Below are positions 1 to 10,081 of a DNA stretch of 16,139 bases, one piece after another (within the stretch, counting starts at the first letter, position 1; each line of letters starts with the position of its first letter). This DNA is from Actinomortierella ambigua. Its lineage: Eukaryota; Mortierellomycota; Mortierellomycetes; Mortierellales; Mortierellaceae. The notes below the pieces were generated by a model. The model saw only the letters and a list, made by a program, of their open reading frames with translations, was not told the DNA's origin and searched no databases. Made by a program: the position numbers and the translations under genes. Location: assembly GCA_016098155.1 (NCBI GenBank), contig JAAAJB010000625.1, forward strand, positions 3,841 through 19,979, read 5' to 3'.

Positions 1-193
1 GTTGCAGTTGCTACATCCATTCCTCTCCCACGCCGTACAGACTGCTGCTACTCCGGCAGCTGAGTGGCTACCTGTATTCGTTCGTTTTTTCGACTGATTT
101 TCCTATCACCTACCTACCCACCCACCCACCCACCCACCTACCTATCCATCTGCCTCCCACGCTTCTGACAAAAAAACGAATCCTAGTCTCGCC
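1..193 (+). promoter_or_regulatory. Upstream region / 5' leader of the FAD monooxygenase gene
   Basis: Pyrimidine-rich sequence precedes the first in-frame ATG at 194. No clear TATA box was recognised. The notable structure is the CCCA tetranucleotide run at 117-136, flanked on both sides by CCTA units. The context gccATGcc around 194 is acceptable for a fungal start. How much is promoter and how much is leader cannot be told from sequence. Confidence 0.4.
117..136. repeat. (CCCA)5 tandem repeat, G-quadruplex/i-motif candidate
   Basis: Five perfect CCCA units are followed by a partial one. Read on the minus strand this is (GGGT)5: runs of three G separated by single-T loops, the classic pattern for a very stable parallel G-quadruplex. 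It lies about 57 nt upstream of the monooxygenase start codon. Any regulatory role is inference. Confidence 0.8.
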
Positions 194-2735
194 ATGCCCC
201 AGTCTTTTCGCTCCTCTGTCCGATCGTCTAGATCTACCGATAGTATACGCATGTCATCTCAGTTCTCAGGATCAGCACTGGACAGGTCCAAGCTGCATGT
301 CCTCATCGTGGGCGCAGGTGTAGCAGGTAGGAAACACCACACATTCCTGCACCCTCTCTCTTCCTTTACCTCGCCCAGTCCAGCCCAACTCTTCAGTACA
401 CTCTGATCAAAACCGAAAAACACAGTAGAAACTCAGTCCACCACTCTAAATTTGTCCCTGGATTGTTTCTCCGGCCAACTGGTTGACGGCAATCACACTC
501 ACTCAACCTTGTCCCACAAACACACAAATTGCATTAGGTCTCTTCACGGCACTCCTGCTCGAGAGAGCAGGGATTGAGTATACTGTGCTCGAGAAGTTGC
601 CAGGACCATCACAACGCAAGAGTACCGTCCAACTCCAGCCCAGCTCACTCCATCTCTTTGAGCAGCTGGGTCTTCACCGGGAGGTGACAGGGCTTGGGAA
701 GCCTGTGGCAACTATCTACTTCAGGAAACATAACATGACCATTACAGGCAAGGTGGACGCATCCATAGCCAAAGAGAGGTATGTATCTCCCTATCCGTGT
801 ACACAACGGAAGGCAGCTAACTATTTTCTTTACACTCGTACTCAGAGACCGAGTGTGTGTATGAATGAGGGGAAGAAAGAAAGAGAGAGAGAGAAAGGGG
901 GGAGGGGGAGATGGGCAGTATTTACAACTTGATTGGCTAACCAATTCGTTCTCGTCCTCCCACTGCCCTGCTCACTGGATCGTCTGCGCCCATTCATCCG
1001 GACGGTGTTGACACTCATAGACAAGGCGACTACTCATACACTATCAAGCGAAACAGGTTCCTAGAATATTTGCGGTCCAAGCTCTCCGAGGACAGGGTCC
1101 ATTACGGCCGCTTCGTGCTTGAGATTGTGAACGGAACAGGAGGTGTGCAATGCAGATGTTCAAATGGGACTGTGTACGACGCAGACATTTTAGTAGGTGC
1201 GGATGGTGGCTATTCAGCCGTACGCCAGAAGCTCTACCAGAGGCTAAAAGAGAGGGGTCTCTTACCCAAGGCGGACAGTGAGTCGCTGAGCTACCGACAC
1301 AGTGCTCTCATAGGAATGACAGAACCAATGGATATCAACGTTTTTCCAGTGGTCGATGCGCGTTTTATTGAAGCCAACATTGTCCTATCCAAGGATAACT
1401 CGTACACGGTAAGAAAGGATATTTCAACAACAACACGCTACCCAGGAAGATAGGAGAAGGGGAGATTGCTCATTCACAAGTCGGTTTCCCTAAAAACACG
1501 CTCTCGCATTATCGAATTTATCTGTAATGATCTAGGCATGGTACAGTTCAGCACCCGAGAGGAGGCTTGCATGGTGTGTCTCTGGTGACATTGTTGGTCA
1601 GGGCAAAGAGGACAATTTCAAGTCGTCGGATCTCGGCAGCGAATCCATTGAATCTGCATGTGTCGCAGTCGGGCACCTGGAAACGCCGTATGGGTGCACA
1701 TTGAGGGAGCTCATTGCAAGATCACCCTCTGATAACATCCTCAAGTTCATGGTCGAGGAAAAACACTTTAAGACGTGGTTCGATGGTCGAGCGGTGCTTA
1801 TCGGCGAGGGTAAGCTCAACCAACCCAAAAAATGAAAAAGAGGAAACTGGAAAAATAGTGTCGAGTCCTCTCCGTGCATTTCGTGTTCAAGTCTGTTCGC
1901 TAACGTCTTTGTGCTGCTTTATCTTTGTTACTGCGTTCTTTTCCACCCCACCCCCTTTCTTTCTTAACACGCGCTTTGTCTCATGCAGCTGCCCACAAGG
2001 TTCGCTTTGACTTCTTCATGGTGCATCATGTTCTTTTACAGGCATCGGGCCAAAGAAAGAAAGAATGAATGAATGAAACGATACTTACTTCCTCCCCCCC
2101 CCTACATCCCTTACATCTTTTCGCATGATTCCCGCGTACCAATAGTTTGAGCCATTATCAGGGCTTGGACCCGATGCTGTAAGTAACACGAACCCCCACC
2201 GCGACAAAATGATTCGCTCCTTCTTGTGCAGGCGTGCAAAGTACTTACATCATCCTTCTAATGTTACTCTTTATTGATTTGTTCGACACTCAAGGCCATG
2301 CTTGACGCTGCCGTCTTGGTGAACGAGTTGTGTAAGCTCCAGTTTAATGATCTTCGGGAAGTCACCCGTGCGTTTGAAAAGTACCGTGAAAGGCGAGTTG
2401 AGCATGTCAAGATCAGCATCAACTATAGCTCAACGACGTCCCAGTTTATGACTGGTCATGTAAGTGTCTTTTTAAGTCTAGTGTCGATCTTTCTTTGTCT
2501 CTCGCTCTATTTTAATGGTTTGTGCTAATTTGATGCCCATCCCACTCTACGTGTGCTACCACCACCACGCCCACAGGGTCTTGCATCGGACATCAAGCGC
2601 AAGATTGCATTCAAGCTGCCAATGCTCATCAACTCAAGCCAAGACAAGCTACTGCAGCATGTCCATCTCACGTTCCTCGGCAACTCGCCACATCTTTTGC
2701 GACAATCGTCCTACACGGCATCTAATCTCTCGTAA
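194..2735 (+). CDS. FAD-dependent monooxygenase (aromatic hydroxylase-like), 8 exons
   Basis: Exons: 194-326, 538-778, 1021-1408, 1536-1809, 1989-1999, 2146-2178, 2295-2459, 2577-2735. Every junction is GT-AG and phases agree, giving 467 residues, usual for the family. These enzymes use FAD and NAD(P)H to insert one oxygen atom into an organic substrate; the substrate here cannot be told. Motifs seen: the dinucleotide-binding GAGVAGL (G40, G42, G45) with a ribose-contacting acidic residue E63; the GADGG fingerprint at 184-188; and the C-terminal FAD motif at 344-349, which reads GEAAHK instead of the usual GDAxHK. The 11-nt exon 5 supplies the last part of that motif and the 33-nt exon 6 supplies the following Gly/Pro-rich turn, so both micro-exons are needed for a normal fold. 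A second in-frame ATG is residue 20. No signal peptide is evident. Fungi of this group carry many paralogues, so no gene symbol is given. Family call is firm; small-exon borders are by eye. Confidence 0.85.
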
Positions 2736-3249
2736 TGTAGCAACAGCAGCAGCTAGCAGGAGGAGGAGGGTCCTTTTAGACCACTTCTCCTCTTTTTCGT
2801 AATTCTCGATCCTGTACATTATCTTTTTTTTGTTGCAATCAGCATTTCTATATTTTGAAACCGTACTGGAAAAAGGGTTGTGTTCACCATTGTGCAAGTG
2901 TATTGGTGGTCACCCGACTTGCCACAGAGTGAATAATGGCTCTCTCTCTCTCTCTGTCTCCTCTCCCACTCCCTTTTACTCGCCTTTCCCCCTATTTGAG
3001 GCCAACCCCACACTGCATGCGCACGAACCTTGTCTTGACAATCAGAAGGGCAGAAGCTCTCTCCTCGCTGTCCCCTCTTCTTCTCTCTTTCACTTTCTCT
3101 TTCTCTTTCTCTCCCTCTCTTTTTTTTTTCTTTCTTCCTGTTCTAATTATCCATCTCCTCTCTCCAGCCCTCCCCTACCCTTGCACACGTGCTGGTCCGT
3201 CACCCTGTCCAAACGCTTCCCTTCTACTCGCAACCCTCGAGCCCAACCC
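2736..3249. other. Intergenic region between monooxygenase and F-box gene
   Basis: 514 nt, holding the 3' flank of the first gene and the promoter/leader of the next. A strongly CT-rich stretch (roughly 2940-3190) with TCTC and CTTT runs lies upstream of the F-box start and leaves long chance-open frames. No tRNA or other RNA gene was recognised. Confidence 0.6.
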
Positions 3250-6200
3250 ATGGCATGGGCAAAGCATCCTCAACGGAGCCTCACGCTTCCTCACGAGATC
3301 CTTGTCAACATCTTTTACAGCCTTGAGCAGAGGCCACAGCACCGTCACACCTCATCCTCCTCCATCTCGTTCACGTCTTCGTACACCCTGGACCGGACCG
3401 ATATTCTCTCCTGTGCTCTTGTCTGTCGCGACTGTACGTCTGGACTCGATTGACTTGTGAACAAATAACAATAGTTGAGCCTCGGTGCATGATTCCGAGA
3501 GTTGTGGATTCAACTTTTTTTCTCTTTTTTTTTCACACGCATTCTTTCTCCATCGTTGCTCCTTGGACTATTCTCATATTGGACATTCAAAGGGTACTTT
3601 GCCGCCGTAGACACGCTTTGGTGTGATATCGATTTGCAAAGTGTCGAGTCGTTCATTCGGTTCGGGCAGGCAGTCGACAAAAGCTTTGGATATGTCGAGA
3701 CTATCTCGCAGCGTCGGGCAAAGACAACATCAACTGGAGTTACTGAAATGGACGATACGTCTGCAGCGCAGCAGCATAGGGGCGGTGACGCTATAAACTC
3801 TCCAGTCCACAAGGCATCTGACACAGAGCACTCTCCGCGAGGTACGTTTGTCATCATCGGTAAACTCGGATCCCGGCCGGGGAGATGGTGGTCAGCTCGA
3901 CTGACGTCCATTCAAAGGCGACAAAAGCAAAGAAACAAAAAAAGAAAGAGTGCCCCTCAGGAAATAGCGGGTGTCCCAACACCCAGGGGAGGATGCTGGG
4001 GTGTATACTCTTTGGGCACGCTCCATGGTTACCCCTCCTCCCTGTGGACCGACCATCTGCATTTTTAACTTTGGGTTAACTTTGAAAATGTGGAAGCGAG
4101 GGAGAGAGAGGGGGGGGGAAGGGGAGGACGGAACAATAGAACACTGCGAAATGGGTTAGAAATGATTTGTGTTTGTCCCACCTTAAGCTTCCCCTTCTCC
4201 ACATGACCCCCCTATGATGAGCCGAATGAAATGGATTGTTTGCTTGGTCGTATTGGTTTGGTTCGCAGACAAGAGAGCCAGAGCGGGAGATGGCGATACA
4301 GGGAAGGGGCCTGATAAATATACCCACATACTGACAAGTTTGCCGACTCCCCCGCGATTATCCTCTACTAGATTTGATTGATACTATATCATCTGCAGTA
4401 GGAGGTGCAGGAAGGTCGTACATGCGTTCGCTGTCGTTTGCACAACTTGCGAGTTGTCATGGGCCCCGACCATTTCCATACCTCCCGTCCTGTCTCACGG
4501 ATCGCCATATCATTGCCCTCGCCCCAGCACTGGATCGACTGACATCGCTCTCACTTTGTCACTGTTCGGCGCTTTCTGACATGGCGGTGATCGAGGCTGT
4601 CACAGCATCGTCACCTTATCTGAAGAACCTCGATCTCACTGAATGTCGACAAATCTCCAACTTGTCTGTCCAGGTGATCGCGTGTCTTTGCACGCAGCTT
4701 GAGCGGATTTCGTTGCAGGGCTGTGGGCTCATCTCGGATGATGCCATTGTTGACATTGGTCGCTACTGCTCTCGGTTACAGGAGATCAACCTAGGATATT
4801 GCCAGCGCGTAGGAGACAGGAGCATCATGGCGCTACTTCACATGACTCCTTCGCAGATGGACGAGCCAAACAAAAGCTTGACCGATAGCTGGTCGTCTAC
4901 GATCTATCCAGCCTTCAGAAAGCGGACGCCTCGGCTCCGCAAGATCAATTTGGCTGGCTGTCGTGGTGTCACCATCACAGGGCTCATGGCGATCGCGACC
5001 TTCCACGAGAACGTGGACCCAAGAGACCGGTGCCAGTCTGAGCCGACATTGGTCAGCTTTGAGTTTACGTGCCCGGTTCAACGTTCGTCAACCCTAGGGC
5101 AGCAGCATCATGTGCCCACGAGCTTCTTGTCCAAGGCGCCCTCACTGGCGAAGCGACTCTTCACAGCTCTTCCGAGGACCCTTCAGGAGATTGCTATCTC
5201 CGACGCGCATATGCTCACCCCGGGCGACGTTTCATGTCTCGTCGAACGTTTGGGTGCTAACCTCAAAAGTCTCCGCTTTGACAATGGGCATTCGGTGACG
5301 ACGCCGGTCCTTGGTGACATCTTGGGCCACTGCCCCGTCCTTCGTGTTCTCTCGCTACCTCGCGCGCTGAGGCTCACGAATGAAGGCGTTTGCAGAATCG
5401 CCAAGGCTGAGTGTGCCAAATCACTCGTGGAGCTGGACTTGAGTGCTGCCTATGAGCTGACAGACTCTTGTTTACACGACCTCGTCGCATCAACCGATAG
5501 TCAACAGCAACAGCAGCAGCCACAGTTACAGCTACAGCTACAGCTACAGCAACAACAACAACAACAACAACAACAAGAACAACAACGGCAGCAACAACAA
5601 CAACAGCAACAACAGCAGCAGCAACAACAGCAGCAACAACAACAACAGCAACAGCAACAACAAGATCAACAGCAACAGCAACAAAAACAACAATCATGCG
5701 ATGTTCCTAGTAGCACTGGAGGCAATAGCAGCAGCAGTCGTGCAAAGGATGTACTTCTGCCCAGTCTACTAAAACTGGACCTGTCGTTCAACGCCAAGTT
5801 GACACTCAAGGGCATCAAGCGGCTTGTACTCGCACTGCCGACCCTCTGCACATTGGACGTCTCGTGCTGTGGTGCTGGCATCACAACACCTATGCCAATC
5901 TGTTCGGCGCCGTCTTCTCCTGTCACCTCAACGGTGGGGTCCCGATTGCATCAGGCGAATCTTGCGATGACACGAGGTCAATCATTCCCGCAAGCCTCGA
6001 CTGAAGAATCATCGTCAGCAGCGACATCCGGAGGAGGATCCAACACTACACTCTTAGCTGCGATGGCTGCCCAGACCGCAGCGCAAAACCCAGTCGCCAC
6101 TGCAGCTTCTCGTCCACAGGGTCGAGCCAACTTACGAGCCTATTGTGGTCCGCTCTTAACCAGGCTCCGTTCGTCTCCATCCAACAATTCTGTATCTGGG

Positions 6201-6917
6201 CATCAATCCACACAATATCCCGAGCAGGCTGATGGAGAGGCAGCGATGAATTTATCACAGGCAGGATACCCATCGTCGTCGTCCTCTTCATCCACGATCC
6301 ATCGGCGGCTCTCTTCGGCATCCACTTCATCATCAGCATCGGCATCATCATCATCGTCTGGTTGTAGAAGCAGTAGAACATACGCATCCTCTTCGCGCGC
6401 TTCGTCCTCTTCGTCGTTGGCAGCATGTGAGGACATGACGGAGGTTACGACTACGCGACTGTGTGAGCGTATGGATGTGATTGAGCTGACGCCGCGTCAG
6501 GTGCCTCTGCCAGCAGTGTTAATACACGATGCCTGGTTCACACCGCAGCACCACCTGCAGCTCCAACAGCTGGCTCAGCTTCACTTTCAGCAGCAGGACC
6601 AACACCAACACCAACAGAACCAACTTCAAATGCAATTCATCCTTAACGGTCATCCAAACCAAGGCATTGTACCAGCAATAGGACAAGGTCAGCAACAGCA
6701 GCAGCAGCAGCAGGCTATTTTGAGCCCTCGTTTGCTAGCGCACCCAGTCATGGCAGCGCCCCGTGTCGGAGTGGCGACGATTGTTCAAGGCATTGGCAAC
6801 ACCAGTCGATACTCACTTCGTGCTCTTGGTCTTGAGGCCAACGAACTCCAGGGGCACTGTGAGATTTTGTGGTGGGGGTTGACCAAACTTCGCGAGGAGT
6901 GGGGGGGCCAAGTGTGA
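3250..6917 (+). CDS. F-box / leucine-rich-repeat (AMN1-like) protein with glutamine- and serine-rich tracts
   Basis: Exons: 3250-3433, 3593-3841, 4372-6917 (992 residues). F-box/LRR proteins are substrate receptors of SCF ubiquitin ligases: the F-box binds Skp1 and the LRRs bind the target. The F-box starts at about residue 13 (LPHEILVNIF) and resumes after a Ser-rich insert with DILSCALVCRDWY (51-63); the W62 codon is split by intron 1. LRRs of the cysteine-containing type run from about 189, with repeats of LxxLxLxxCxxLSD form, to about 645. They are interrupted by a glutamine-rich block at 522-585. The C-terminal third is low complexity: a serine-rich part (about 779-827), Q/H-rich sequence (about 870-895) and eight Q (918-925). 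ATG 3250 is the first in-frame Met although the frame is open well upstream. Intron 2 is long (530 nt), and an alternative in-phase acceptor at the CTGCAG ending 4391 would drop about seven residues. The target is unknown. Confidence 0.85.
5502..5693 (+). repeat. CAA/CAG glutamine-codon tract inside the LRR domain
   Basis: 64 consecutive codons, 55 of them Gln (mixed CAA and CAG), with one uninterrupted run of 25 Q. The interruptions are P, four L in a QL alternation, E, R, D and K. The tract lies between two LRR segments of the F-box protein. Mixed codons should make it less slippage-prone than pure CAG, but length variation between strains is likely. Confidence 0.97.
6273..6416 (+). repeat. 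Serine-rich low-complexity tract
   Basis: About 48 codons, mostly TCN/AGC serine with a few A, T, R and one RR pair, in the C-terminal region of the F-box protein. Probably disordered and a possible phosphorylation region (inference). Confidence 0.85.
6690..6713 (+). repeat. Second glutamine run (8 codons)
   Basis: Eight consecutive CAG/CAA codons near the C-terminus of the F-box protein, preceded at about 6547-6630 by Q/H-rich coding sequence. Confidence 0.95.
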
Positions 6918-6963
6918 CCGTTAAAGTGTTTACATCTTAGAATATTGTGCCTCCAAAAAAAAA

Positions 6964-7032
6964 ATGCCATTCTCTCATTGTTTGGTGCTTGCAGTCGCAA
7001 CCATTTCCTTACCCCCCCCCCATCTCCATTGA
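6964..7032 (+). promoter_or_regulatory. Possible upstream ORF in the ZCCHC9-like leader
   Basis: An ATG at 6964 opens a 22-codon frame that stops with TGA at 7030-7032, one base before the main ATG at 7034. It crosses a run of ten C (7012-7021), so its frame depends on that homopolymer. It matters only if transcription starts upstream of 6964, which is unknown; the whole intergenic gap is 116 nt. Confidence 0.4.
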
Positions 7033-7033
7033 A

Positions 7034-8294
7034 ATGACTCGCTATACAAAGCTGGAGCGGAAGCGCCATGTAGAGGCTTCCGAGTCCTTTTCCGTAACAC
7101 CTTTGATGCCTGCAAAATCGGTTAGCTCCAAAGCGGCGCCTTCACCGGCAGCACAGCCGTCTTCTGCCCCTGATAAACCACCAAAGGAGAAGGCAAAGAG
7201 CAAGGCAAAGGAGGCTGGACATAAAAGCGAGGGTCCACAGGAGCCTCAGGCTGATGGTGAAAACAAAAAGCGAAAGGCTGAGGAGGGTGGAGAGGACAAG
7301 CCCTCCAAGAAGGCAAAGGGTGGAAAAGGAAAGAAGAAGGAGGAGGCTAAGCCCAAGACAGAGCAAGGTGAGCATGTTCGATCTCTCCCTACCCCCATGC
7401 CTTTCCTCGCATGCTAGAACTAATTGGCGGAAAGGAGTGTGTGAGCAGTAGTATACTGTGGACCTGTGAATCTGATATTGTATTGTAATCTTCTTATCAT
7501 TGATAGAAAAAAGTGCGCGATCTGAGAGGCGTCGGTTAAGAAGGCAAAAAGAGCGACACAACAAAGCAGTACGTTGGTGGTGGCATGGTTACGATGATGG
7601 CTTATACGATAGAATGTCTACATGACGTTTTCCCTTAACCCTGCTGACTCAATGTTGTGCATCGTCCATTTTTATTATTGCCGTAGGTGTGCTTTGTGTG
7701 TCGTAAGACGGGTCACAATGCGAAAGATTGCAAGCAGGCAGAGGGTATTGGTATGTGCTACAGCTGTGGATCGATGGAGCACACAACGGCTACGTGCAAG
7801 AAGCTGAACAAGGATGGCAACAAGTTCAAGTTTGCAACATGCTTTGTTTGTAAAGGGCAAGGACACTTGGCCAGTGCTTGCCCCAAGAATGAAAAGGGGC
7901 TGTACCCTCAGGGCGGATCATGTCGATTCTGCGGTAAAGTTGATCATTTGGCCAAGGACTGCAAACTCACCAAAGAAGGTAATCAATTGGATCGGCGACA
8001 TCTGGTTTTCTCTACAACAATAACTAGTGCCATGCAAAAAGTGAGACATTATCAATTGACAGAACTTTCCCCCCTCCGCCTTCTCCCTCGTTATATGTTT
8101 CCCTCGTTACACTTGCATGGCTTGCAGAGGCCGGCGTGATGGCGCTGGGCAAGATTGATTTGGTGCAAGGAGCAGACGACGACGATTATCATATTTTTGT
8201 CGAGGAGAAACGCAAGATGACTGAAGAAACGAGGGTCGTCAAGAAGCTGGTCAAAGAAGGCCCTAAGAAAGTCAAGAAGGTCGTCTCGTTCTAA
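7034..8294 (+). CDS. CCHC zinc-knuckle protein, ZCCHC9 family
   Basis: Exons: 7034-7367, 7507-7568, 7687-7978, 8128-8294, all GT-AG with matching phases, 284 residues. The N-terminal half is Lys/Glu/Pro-rich and probably disordered and nucleolar-type. A short basic helix (RRRLRRQKER, encoded by exon 2) precedes four consecutive CX2CX4HX4C knuckles at C134-C147, C156-C169, C184-C197 and C211-C224. The spacing, the GLYPQGG linker between knuckles 3 and 4, and the C-terminal KKVVSF all resemble animal ZCCHC9, which ends in KVVNF. Related proteins bind RNA and are linked to rRNA and Pol I-associated processes; that role is inferred by family. ATG 7034 is the first Met in frame. The gene lies 116 nt after the F-box stop on the same strand. 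Confidence 0.88.
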
Positions 8295-8592
8295 GCACCT
8301 ACTTAAGATATATCTGTCTCCGCTACTAAAAGAAAAAAGGAAAAAACCCCACACGAGTCTATTTTGCGCTTTGTTCGATGTTGTTCTGTGCCTGGAGAGC
8401 GTTTCCTTTTCAGTCGACGCCGAGGAGGAGGAATTGTGACTGTTTGTGCGGGGAACACTTGGTTGATCTTGAAGGTCGATCGGGTCCTTTGCCCGTTGAT
8501 CTTCTCCCTTCCATTGTGAATTCTTCCTCTTCCCCCCAACAACTCCTCTCCGACCCGCCCGTCGACCCCATTCTGCCTGCTCTTTAGACGCC
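8295..8592. promoter_or_regulatory. Intergenic / promoter region of MGE1
   Basis: 298 nt between the ZCCHC9-like stop and the MGE1 start, on the same strand. It contains A-rich sequence just after the upstream gene (about 8327-8345) and CT-rich sequence before 8593. No clear nGAAnnTTCn heat-shock element array was found by eye. Confidence 0.4.
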
Positions 8593-9437
8593 ATGCTCTC
8601 CACCTCGTCGCTGCTCAAGTCGGTTCGCATCTCGGCCATTGCTGCCCAGAGCATTCGCTACTCGCCTGTTCGCTCATCAGTCGCTGCTCGATTCTACTCG
8701 ACCCCCAACGGCGACAAGGCCGAGGAAAAGAAGGACGACAAAGACGAGAAGAAGGAGGGCGTTGCCGAGAAGCAGGATGAAAAGGACCCCCACGCCGAGG
8801 CCCTTGCTGCTAAGGACCAGCAGATCGCTGACATGAAGGTGTGCACTCTATTATTTTCTTTTTTTGTCTTTTGGTGAATCCAAGTCAGACACCTCTGGGC
8901 GCCTTCCATGGATAAGCTAGTTCCTGGATTGCTGAGCGCTTCCAGCTACTGACCGGTAGATCCATTCTCTTCGACTCTTCCCCTCGACGATTCTAGGACC
9001 GCCTGTTGCGCACCCTCGCAGACATGGAGAACTTGCGCGCTCGCACTACCAAGGAGGTGAACAACACCAAGGATTATGCGATCCAAAAGTTCGCCAAGGA
9101 TCTGCTTGATACGGCCGATATCCTGGCGTTGGCCCTGAAGAACGTCCCCGCCGAGGAGATCGCTGAGTCGTCTACCAACACCCACCTCAAGAACCTGCAC
9201 ACGGGTCTCTCGATGACAAGAGATGAGTTGCTGAAGACCTTTAAGCGCTATGGTGTTGAGCCCTACGACCCTATCAACGAGAAGTTTGACCCCAACCTGC
9301 ACCAAGCCAACTTCCAGGTGCCCATTCCCGGCAAGGAGGCCGGTACTGTTTTTGACGTCCAGAAGATTGGCTACATGATCAAGGGCCGTGTCCTGCGGCC
9401 AGCTCAGGTTGGCGTTGTCCAGTCGACCGATAACTAA
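8593..9437 (+). CDS. MGE1: Mitochondrial GrpE-type nucleotide exchange factor (Mge1)
   Basis: Exons 8593-8838 and 8997-9437 (phase 0), 228 residues, matching fungal Mge1. It releases ADP from matrix Hsp70 (Ssc1) during protein import and folding. The N-terminus (about 1-36) is rich in Ser, Arg and Ala without acidic residues and ends in ARFYST, a typical mitochondrial presequence. A highly charged Lys/Glu/Asp stretch (43-75) leads into the long dimerisation helix (about 76-115, with DRLLRTLADMENLRARTTKE). The C-terminal beta domain carries the GrpE signature around residues 179-222: FDPNLHQA, then IGYMIKGRVLRPAQVGV. ATG 8593 in gacgccATGc context is the only sensible start. The intron falls inside the helix. 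No lesions are seen. Confidence 0.95.
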
Positions 9438-10081
9438 GATGGGCACTTCCCTTCTCCTCTACCACGCGTGTTTTCGTTGTTTCTTGTTCGGTGAAGGAGT
9501 GTTTGTCCTTGCATATTGTATTTTTTGATTTTGTTGTACTTTTTTTTTCTGTCCTTGCTCTCCGTTTTGTACTTGAGTTCAAACGCTCTTAGTTTGTCAT
9601 TTCGTTTCCACCTCAACATACACACACCTTGTAGTTTACTCAAACCGTCCTTTTCCCCACATCCCTTCAATCCTTCACGTGCATCGTTGTTTTCACATCT
9701 CCCCAACCTCGCATTTTTTCCTAATAGAGAGGCGGTGGATCACAGACATTTGTTGCTTTCAATCCACACCACACTCTTGACAAATAGCCATTAAGTCAAT
9801 GTATTGCAACTATGCTTGAGCTTTCAAAACCTCAAACACAAGCGTGAAATCTCAAAATGTGGGAGGAGGCTATACAATTTTGGACGTGCCCCCAGTACCG
9901 GATCCGACCGAAAAGGGGAATGGGGGAGGGGGGACAGAGAGTAACATGTCTTCGGCGGAAAGAGTCGGTCCGCTTGATATTCCCGCTTAGCGGGCGATTC
10001 TTCCAGGTTGTCGTATGGCGCGCCCAGAGCGTTCCTCCCTCACTCCTGTCCCCTACCTACTCATGTCCCGTCGGTCTCTCC
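9438..10081. other. Convergent intergenic region (MGE1 / COX23)
   Basis: 644 nt between two converging genes, presumably both 3' UTRs plus spacer. The left part is T-rich. A short perfect hairpin, CCCGC-TTA-GCGGG, lies near 9981-9993. A frame open at 9857-10159 has no recognisable domain and overlaps the last COX23 exon. No RNA gene is seen. Confidence 0.5.

Noticed and set aside
645..1024. Minus-strand frames opposite monooxygenase exon 2 and intron 2
   Set aside because: They are produced by the AG/GA-rich intron (CT-rich on the other strand) and have no domain; the plus-strand exon is clear.
2830..3249. Long open frame extending the F-box protein upstream through CT-rich DNA
   Set aside because: No in-frame ATG occurs before 3250 and the composition is low-complexity pyrimidine; the F-box motif starts just after Met 3250.
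3842..4371. Open frames inside the second intron of the F-box gene
   Set aside because: They run through the donor at 3842, contain no domain and do not continue the LRR reading; the join 3841/4372 restores the frame.
5374..5697. Minus-strand open frame rich in Val and Ala opposite the glutamine tract
   Set aside because: It is the complement of CAA/CAG repeats, which read as valine/alanine codons; no domain, and it lies inside a clear coding exon.
9981..9993. Small GC hairpin as a terminator or RNA gene
   Set aside because: A five-base stem is too small to call, and intrinsic terminators of this kind are not used by Pol II genes.
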